Shown: piece by piece, positions 5,166 to 5,574 of the stretch
Position numbering within the stretch: the first letter of the stretch is position 1
How the letters are laid out: every line of letters begins with the position of its first letter
The notes under the pieces: model-generated
Told to the model about the DNA's origin: nothing
The model's input: the letters and a program-made list of their open reading frames with translations, nothing else
The model's database searches: none
Position numbers and translations under genes: made by a program
Assembly: GCA_013813185.1 (NCBI GenBank)
Contig: JACCSD010000063.1
Location: forward strand, 1-5,574
DNA: 5,574 nucleotides
Source: Burkholderiaceae bacterium
GTDB lineage: Bacteria > Pseudomonadota > Gammaproteobacteria > Burkholderiales > Burkholderiaceae_F
Direction: 5' to 3'

Positions 5166-5574
5166 GTGCCCGCTGAACTCGTTTCTCATCTCGTTCCGCT
5201 GACCGCCATTTCGCCATTGGACGGCCGCTACGGCAGTCAGACGGCTGAGCTGCGCGACATTTTTTCTGAATTAGCCTTCATGCGCGAGCGGCTGCGCGTC
5301 GAAGTGGCGTGGCTGACGGGGCTCGCGGCCCTCGGTCTGCCCGAACTGCCCCCGTTGCCGGACGGCGCCACGCGCGCACTGCACCAGCTCGCCGCGGACT
5401 TCAGCATCGAAGATTGCACCGAAATCAAGGCGATCGAAGCCGAGACCAACCACGACGTCAAGGCGGTCGAGTATTTCATCAGGCGGCGCGCGGGCGCCGC
5501 GCTGGGCGGTGCCGCCGAATTCATTCACTTCGCGTGCACCTCGGAAGACATCAACAATGTCGCCCACGCACTGA
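5166..5574 (+). CDS. purB: adenylosuccinate lyase, N-terminal part (cut by window edge)
   Basis: The first 136 residues of a roughly 455-residue enzyme of purine synthesis. PurB splits SAICAR to AICAR and adenylosuccinate to AMP, each releasing fumarate, in the cytoplasm. Recognisable blocks are LTAISPLDGRYGSQ (12-25), LRDIFSELAFM (29-39), TNHDVKAVEYF (94-104) and EFIHFACTSEDINNVAHAL (118-136), the last containing the TSED substrate-binding motif; all closely parallel E. coli PurB. The second signature loop (SSxMPxKxNP) lies beyond the window. I chose the GTG at 5166, about 11 residues before the conserved LTAISP, a normal length for this family. The frame stays open upstream to an ATG at 5058, but that ATG precedes the predicted promoter. 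No Shine-Dalgarno is obvious before the GTG. Confidence 0.95.
   Translation, partial: MPAELVSHLVPLTAISPLDGRYGSQTAELRDIFSELAFMRERLRVEVAWLTGLAALGLPELPPLPDGATRALHQLAADFSIEDCTEIKAIEAETNHDVKAVEYFIRRRAGAALGGAAEFIHFACTSEDINNVAHAL

Overview
This 5.6 kb window is high-GC DNA (by eye above 60%) with tightly packed genes. It looks like a chromosomal segment of a betaproteobacterium of the order Burkholderiales. The reasons are a Bug/TctC-type solute-binding protein (a family greatly expanded in that order), a divergent YibF-type glutathione S-transferase / purB pair that I recall from Burkholderia-type genomes, and -10 boxes of the TACACT type. Genus cannot be fixed from the sequence alone.

Layout, left to right: (1) 1-907, minus strand: Bug-family periplasmic binding protein, C-terminus cut by the window edge. 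(2) 954-1538, plus: RimJ-type ribosomal protein S5 N-acetyltransferase, divergent from the Bug gene and overlapping the next gene tail to tail. (3) 1516-1803, minus: acylphosphatase with a TTG start. (4) 1804-3024, minus: family III (CaiB/BaiF) CoA-transferase whose TAA stop directly abuts the acylphosphatase start in the same frame. (5) 3066-3548, plus: DUF4442 hotdog-fold protein, possibly read from a leaderless mRNA. (6) 3545-4333, plus: cytoplasmic glycerophosphodiester phosphodiesterase (UgpQ type), coupled to the DUF4442 gene by an ATGA overlap. (7) 4340-4963, minus: YibF-like glutathione S-transferase. (8) 5166-5574, plus: start of purB (adenylosuccinate lyase), cut by the right edge.

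The genes form two small two-gene operons on opposite strands, sharing a 41-bp control region (3025-3065): CoA-transferase + acylphosphatase to the left, DUF4442 + UgpQ to the right. The first pair deals with activated acyl groups (acyl-CoA, acyl-phosphate), the second with acyl thioesters and phospholipid head-group turnover; that link is inference. RimJ, GST and PurB are housekeeping or single-gene units.

I found no mobile element, CRISPR array, tRNA or rRNA, and no clear sign of a new multi-gene system. The observations most worth checking are fine-scale: a 14-bp perfect palindrome in the purB leader, a hairpin that occludes the ugpQ ribosome binding site, the in-frame TAA-TTG junction between CoA-transferase and acylphosphatase, and the possible leaderless start of the DUF4442 gene.
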